Shown here: in pieces, positions 31,891 through 33,499 of the stretch | Position numbering within the stretch: position 1 is the stretch's first letter | Layout of the letters: every line of letters starts with the position of its first letter | DNA from: an uncultured Collinsella sp. | GTDB lineage: Bacteria > Actinomycetota > Coriobacteriia > Coriobacteriales > Coriobacteriaceae | DNA: 33,499 bases | Assembly (NCBI GenBank): GCA_905211615.1 | Contig: CAJMBB010000005.1 | Span: 1-33,499, forward strand | Reading direction: 5' to 3' | Translations under genes and position numbers: made by a program | Notes under the pieces: generated by a model | What the model saw: only the letters and a program-made list of their open reading frames with translations | The model's database searches: none | Told to the model about the DNA's origin: nothing

Positions 31891-33499
31891 CTACTTCGTG
31901 TGTGGGATACCCAGCACGTCGAGCGCGTTGGCCATAATGGACTGGAACGGCACCGCAGCGGCATCTGAGCCGCTCGGCGTTCCGTCGAGCGTGATATAGC
32001 ACAGCACCTTGGGCGATTGTGCCGGTGCAAAGCCCATAAAAGACGACATGTAATTCTCCTTGAGGTAGCCGCCGTTCTCGTCGGCACGTTCGGCCGTACC
32101 GGTCTTACCCGCCACGTCATAGCCGTCAACCGCGCCGCCAACGCCCGTTCCCTCGGACACGACCGTCTGCATGCACGATGTCACCTGGGATGCGGCATCC
32201 TCAGAAATCGCGCGCTCGCCTTCGCCCCAGTCCTTCTCGTCGCCTTTGCTGGACTTATAGAAGTGCGGTGTCATCATCACGCCGCCGTTGGCGATGCCGC
32301 CCACGGCACGTGCGATCTCAATCGGCGAGACAGACAGCGCCTGTCCAAAGCTCATCGAGCCCAGCGTGGCGCCGTCATACTGGTCACGCTCCTTGACGAT
32401 ACCCAGGCTCTCGCCCGGAAAATCGACACCCGAGCTGTGACCGATGCCCCACTTGTCCACATAGGCGGCAAAGTCGTCGGCACCGATCTTGCGCCCCACC
32501 AGGACAAAGCCCACGTTGGACGAACGGCGCATCATCTCGCGCACATCCATGGTCATGGCATAGTCGCGCTTGTCGGCATCGGTGACGGTATCGTCACCCA
32601 CCTTGATGCTCGCCGGCACCTCAAACGACGTACTCGATCGCACGACGCCCAAGTCGAAGCCGGCGCCCGCCACGAGCGTCTTAAAGACCGAGCCGGGCTC
32701 GTAGGCATCGGTGACCAAGCGCAGGTTCATATCCTCGGTCTTGGCGTTCTCTAGATCGGTCTGGTCGTAGGTCGGGTACGAGCAGGCGGCGAGAATTTCA
32801 CCAGTCGTGGGGTCGGTGACCAAAGCCGAGCCGTTCTTGGCCTTTGTCTTCTCGACAGCCTCCGCCAGGGCATCCTCGGTCGCTCGCTGGATATTGACGT
32901 CGAGCGTCGTCACGATATCAACGCCGTCGACCGCAGCCACCTTTTTATAGGCACCGCCGGCGATATAGCTGCCGTCTCTCGCGCGCTCGCGCACGAGAGA
33001 ACCGTTCGTGCCGGTCAGAAGCTTGTTGTATTGCTTTTCGAGACCCGTCAAGCCGTCGTTGTCTACATTCACTACACCCAGCACCTGCGATGCCAGATTG
33101 CCGTATGGATATACGCGCTTCATGGCCTGCTCAAAAAGCACGCCGGGCAGATTCTTCTTCTCCAGCGCCGCAGCATCGTCTTCGTCCACCTGGCGCTTGA
33201 TATACACCCAGGTGCCATCGGACTCGACGAGCTTGCGGCAGGTCTTTTTATCGATTCCAGTTGCCTTGACCAGCGCCGACACCGTCTTGTCAACATCCTC
33301 GACAAGCTGCGGGTTCACGGCGATGTTGCGACATTCGACCGACGACGCCAACACGTTGCCGTTGCGGTCGTAGATGGTGCCGCGACGCGGCTGAACGTCA
33401 ACGGTGACCTCACGCGAAGAATCACGATTGAGGTTCGCCTGAGCATCGATAACCATCAAGCCGAAAAGACGAATGGCCAGAATCAGAGCGAAGACGCAA
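31891..33499 (-). CDS. ftsI: Penicillin-binding protein, class B (FtsI/SpoVD type), C-terminal part
   Basis: The gene runs past the right window edge; about 536 codons are present. The transpeptidase cross-links septal wall with FtsW. At the window end the frame still codes for part of the N-terminal membrane helix (ALILAIRLFGLMVI), so only a few dozen residues are missing. The pedestal domain has QPRRGTIYDRNGNVLASS. The transpeptidase motifs are S-x-x-K in EPGSVFKTL (serine codon at 32,689-32,691), S-x-N in RRSSNVGF, and K-T-G in VAGKTGTAER. No PASTA domain follows, as the protein ends at GIPHTK. Its position before murF and with ftsW in the same cluster supports the division role. Confidence 0.92.
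   Translation of the reverse strand, partial: CVFALILAIRLFGLMVIDAQANLNRDSSREVTVDVQPRRGTIYDRNGNVLASSVECRNIAVNPQLVEDVDKTVSALVKATGIDKKTCRKLVESDGTWVYIKRQVDEDDAAALEKKNLPGVLFEQAMKRVYPYGNLASQVLGVVNVDNDGLTGLEKQYNKLLTGTNGSLVRERARDGSYIAGGAYKKVAAVDGVDIVTTLDVNIQRATEDALAEAVEKTKAKNGSALVTDPTTGEILAACSYPTYDQTDLENAKTEDMNLRLVTDAYEPGSVFKTLVAGAGFDLGVVRSSTSFEVPASIKVGDDTVTDADKRDYAMTMDVREMMRRSSNVGFVLVGRKIGADDFAAYVDKWGIGHSSGVDFPGESLGIVKERDQYDGATLGSMSFGQALSVSPIEIARAVGGIANGGVMMTPHFYKSSKGDEKDWGEGERAISEDAASQVTSCMQTVVSEGTGVGGAVDGYDVAGKTGTAERADENGGYLKENYMSSFMGFAPAQSPKVLCYITLDGTPSGSDAAAVPFQSIMANALDVLGIPHTK

Noticed and set aside
29989..31968. Open frame of 659 codons on the plus strand
   Set aside because: It lies antisense to mraY and murF; His/Gly-rich shadow translation with no recognisable domain.

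Overview
The window appears to be a join of two actinobacterial genomes. Positions 1 to about 7,915 read like Bifidobacterium: the start of pyruvate formate-lyase, a small conserved protein, glutamine-dependent NAD synthetase, an M20 amidohydrolase, a Cof-type HAD phosphatase, a complete MetQ-MetN-MetI methionine importer and a GatB/YqeY protein. From about 8,053 to the end the proteins read like Collinsella (Coriobacteriia). The switch falls between two complete genes, in 7,916-8,052. I recognised the lineages from remembered protein families, not from a search. An assembly or contig join between two gut actinobacteria is the simplest reading. Horizontal transfer is possible but less likely.

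Left part: pflB (partial), the 69-aa protein, nadE and the M20 gene lie on the minus strand. The HAD gene and metQNI lie on the plus strand, and metI converges on yqeY over a perfect 17-bp terminator hairpin. A nested palindrome with a CRP-like core lies upstream of pflB.

Right part, first half: Bax-inhibitor-1 and a small unknown gene (minus), a low-affinity phosphate pair (Pit permease plus its PhoU-like partner, plus), a very long inverted repeat, and a nitroreductase whose 5' half has unusual base use. Then, on the minus strand, come divIVA, yggT, sepF and yggS, then the high-affinity phosphate operon pstS-pstC-pstA-pstB-phoU, then pgeF and ftsZ. In many actinobacteria ftsZ-pgeF-yggS-sepF-yggT-divIVA is one block; here the pst operon sits inside it, and pstS overlaps the pgeF stop by 4 nt.

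Right part, second half: the division and cell-wall (dcw) cluster on the minus strand. In transcription order it is a penicillin-binding protein of the FtsI/SpoVD type (partial at the window end), murF, mraY, murD, ftsW, murG, murC, murB, ftsQ, ftsZ. Neither murE nor ftsA is in the cluster.

Three conserved genes in the right part are damaged or odd: pstC has a one-base insertion, murD lacks a short segment that includes the conserved N-I-G motif and is out of frame, and yggT has no ATG/GTG/TTG at its expected start. With the taxonomic join, these suggest checking assembly quality before any biological reading. I saw no CRISPR array, tRNA, rRNA, insertion sequence or recognisable defence system, and no intergenic stretch exceeds 300 bases. 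I did not find a convincing new biological system. The most unusual real structures are the 28-bp-arm inverted repeat at 11,168-11,275 and the skewed segment beside it.
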